Positions 62,334 through 64,000 of a stretch of 64,000 nt of DNA are shown one piece after another (the first letter of the stretch is position 1; every line of letters starts with the position of its first letter). The notes below the pieces were generated by a model. The model ran no database searches. It was not told the DNA's origin and saw nothing but the letters and a program-made list of their open reading frames with translations. Position numbers and translations under genes: made by a program. Source of the stretch: Cyanodermella asteris (taxonomy: Eukaryota > Ascomycota > Lecanoromycetes > Ostropales > Stictidaceae); assembly GCA_900618795.1 (NCBI GenBank), contig UYJD01000008.1:879662-943661 (forward strand), given 5' to 3'.

Positions 62334-64000
62334 ATGGCGGCCTGGCAGAATATCCCCGACATGGTCATCGGGATCGACTTTGGCATGACAAGCACCGGTA
62401 CGTACATGCTTCTACTGACAAATGCGAAATGATGCTTTTTCTTGTGCTTGCATACTGATTTGTCAATTCAAGCTGTCGCATACGCCTTCGGTCCAGCTTG
62501 GGAACGTCCCGAAAACATCCAACAATGGGAAGGCCTCGCCGTAAACCAAGCCCAAAACAAAGTCCCCAGCGCCATTTCCTACGCAAACAACAAGATCCAA
62601 TGGGGCTTTGGGTGCGACTACGACGACGACTCCGGTCCGAACATGCCCAATGACGATTTCAAATTGGAGCTCGACCCGCGCTATCTTCCCGACGATCCAA
62701 ACAGAACCCAGTCGCCGAAGTGCGGCAGTGGTATGCTGACTACATGCGATGTCTGCACGACTTTCTGGCGCGGCGTTTCGACAACTACTCGCCGTATTGG
62801 CGGGAGCAGAAAGTACAGTGGCACTTTAGCATGCCTACAACGTGGACAAACCTACAGATGAAAAGGGAGATTCAGGAGATACTTGGTAATGTAGGTTTTG
62901 GGCTTGATGGCCGGCAGCATACGTAGGAGATTAGCTTGACAGAAGCAGAGGCCGCGGCGATTCATGCTGCCAAGCAGCAGGCCTATAGGAAGGATGACGT
63001 TGTACTTGTCTGTGATGCTGGAGGTGGTACTACGGATGTGAACATCCTCAGGATGGATTCGAATCCCGGAGAGCCTACGGTTCTGACGCCGCTTGATCAC
63101 GATGAGGGACGTGAAATTGGGTCGACCAATATCGATGACTCGTTTCGAAAGTGGGCAGAAGAGCGTCTTGGACAACCTGAAGTCGCGAAGAATCTCACTC
63201 ACTCACCGGCCATCACAGCCCGGCGAATGATTCGCAGCCACGGGATGCGATTCCTGAGCGTCAAATGTGGCTTCTATGATGGCGCCGTCTCGCAGCAGCC
63301 TGCATACCCACTACAGATTCCTGGCATGCAGCAAGAACCACCATTGGACTTTCCCGAAGCCAACATCGAAGGCTCGAAACTTGTGCTCACCAGAGAAGAG
63401 CTCCAAGGATTCTTCGACACCGAGATTGATCGCATGATAGAGTTGATTGACGAGCGCATTGACAGTCTGGCTCAGAAACACGATGTCGATATTTCCTGGC
63501 TCATTCTGTCAGGCGGTTTGGGAAGCTCAGGCTACGTTCGTGAGCGTCTCTGCGATGCATACGAGCGTGGCCGAAGAACAAAGAAAGCAAACGCTTCGCG
63601 AATGCGTATTCTCCAAGGTCATGGAGCGCAGACCGGTGTTTCTCAAGGGTTGGTCCAGGATAGAATTCAGCGTTTGAAGTTCAATCAATCGATCTTCAGT
63701 CTCAAATGCGCCCAAGCCAGCTACGGGGTCGTCGTCAAAGAGAGATGGGATCCTAAGATCCATGGCCAATGCGAAACGTTCTTCGATCCACTTTCGAAGT
63801 TGACGTTTGTGCTGAACAGAATACACTGGATCATCAAGAAAGGCCAGCCCATCAACACCGAAGAGACCTTCGGCCGAAAGCAGTACTGGGTCCACGTCGA
63901 CGAAGACATGGTCTACGAAACCCGAACAGCAACAATCGTCCAATCGACAAATCCCATCGAGAATCTCCCCCAATTTCACACCGACCTGGAGAAGAACAAC
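62334..64000 (+). pseudogene. HSPA12-like Hsp70-family ATPase, disrupted and cut by the window end
   Basis: Member of the fungal Hsp70-like/HSPA12 family, which has the actin-like ATPase fold but is not a canonical chaperone and is often near self-recognition genes. Exon 1 (62,334-62,397) encodes MAAWQNIPDMVIGIDFGMTST, with the phosphate-1 loop. After a GTACGT donor, exon 2 begins at 62,473 (VAYAFGPAWERPENI). Later blocks are FSMPTTWTNLQMKREI, SLTEAEAAAIHAAKQ, VLVCDAGGGTTDVNIL (phosphate 2) and WLILSGGLGSSGYVRERL (adenosine site). The frame changes near 62,715 (after PNRTQSP, before VRQWYADYMRCLHD), and a TAG stop occurs at 62,924-62,926 just before the SLTEAEAA block. From 62,927 the frame is open to the end of the window. 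Two breaks in about 600 bp suggest a pseudogene; base errors are the alternative. Confidence 0.75.

Overview
The window is nuclear DNA of a filamentous ascomycete (Pezizomycotina). The main evidence is short spliceosomal introns (about 50-60 bp, GT-AG, with CTGAC/CTAAC branch sites) and a typical mould gene set: HET-domain protein, FRE-type ferric reductase, PtaB/LDB1-type regulator, glyoxylate-cycle malate synthase with a peroxisomal signal, and Ser/Thr-rich single-pass surface proteins. Dothideomycetes is a plausible class, but this is only an impression from gene content. Genes lie on both strands with no operons. Exon boundaries were read by hand from splice signals and frame continuity.

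Layout. 0-10 kb: 3' part of a SET-domain methyltransferase gene, a 4.6-kb gene-poor stretch, the phosphorelay protein Ypd1, a 2H-phosphoesterase (AKAP7/ASCC1 type) and an intron-containing tRNA-Arg(CCU). 10-21 kb: a 1179-residue disordered protein of unknown role, a Poa1-type macro-domain phosphatase with a probable GC-AG intron, and a ferric reductase. 21-31 kb: a secreted FAS1 protein, a divergent inverted repeat, a secreted DUF4430-like protein, a 12-bp minisatellite, V-ATPase subunit E and an F-box protein. 31-43 kb: synaptobrevin, a HET protein, a secreted CREG-like protein, malate synthase and a second 12-bp minisatellite. 43-51 kb: a GNAT acetyltransferase with a frame slip, the PtaB-like regulator, and a gene-poor 4 kb holding a direct repeat and a palindrome. 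51-64 kb: V-ATPase subunit B divergent from MIC19, an NAA50-like acetyltransferase with a PIP-box, two membrane-anchored surface proteins, a disordered protein, and an HSPA12-like Hsp70 gene that is disrupted and runs off the end.

Most recognised genes are housekeeping: vacuolar acidification (subunits B and E), vesicle fusion, cristae organisation, osmostress phosphorelay and C2-carbon use. The accessory component is the HET, F-box and Hsp70-like genes and the secreted or surface proteins. No biosynthetic cluster, virus or intact transposon was recognised. The observations most worth following up are the PIP-box on an NAA50-like enzyme, two 12-bp minisatellites that share a core in opposite orientation, the inverted repeat whose arms translate alike, and the repeat and palindrome block near 50 kb.
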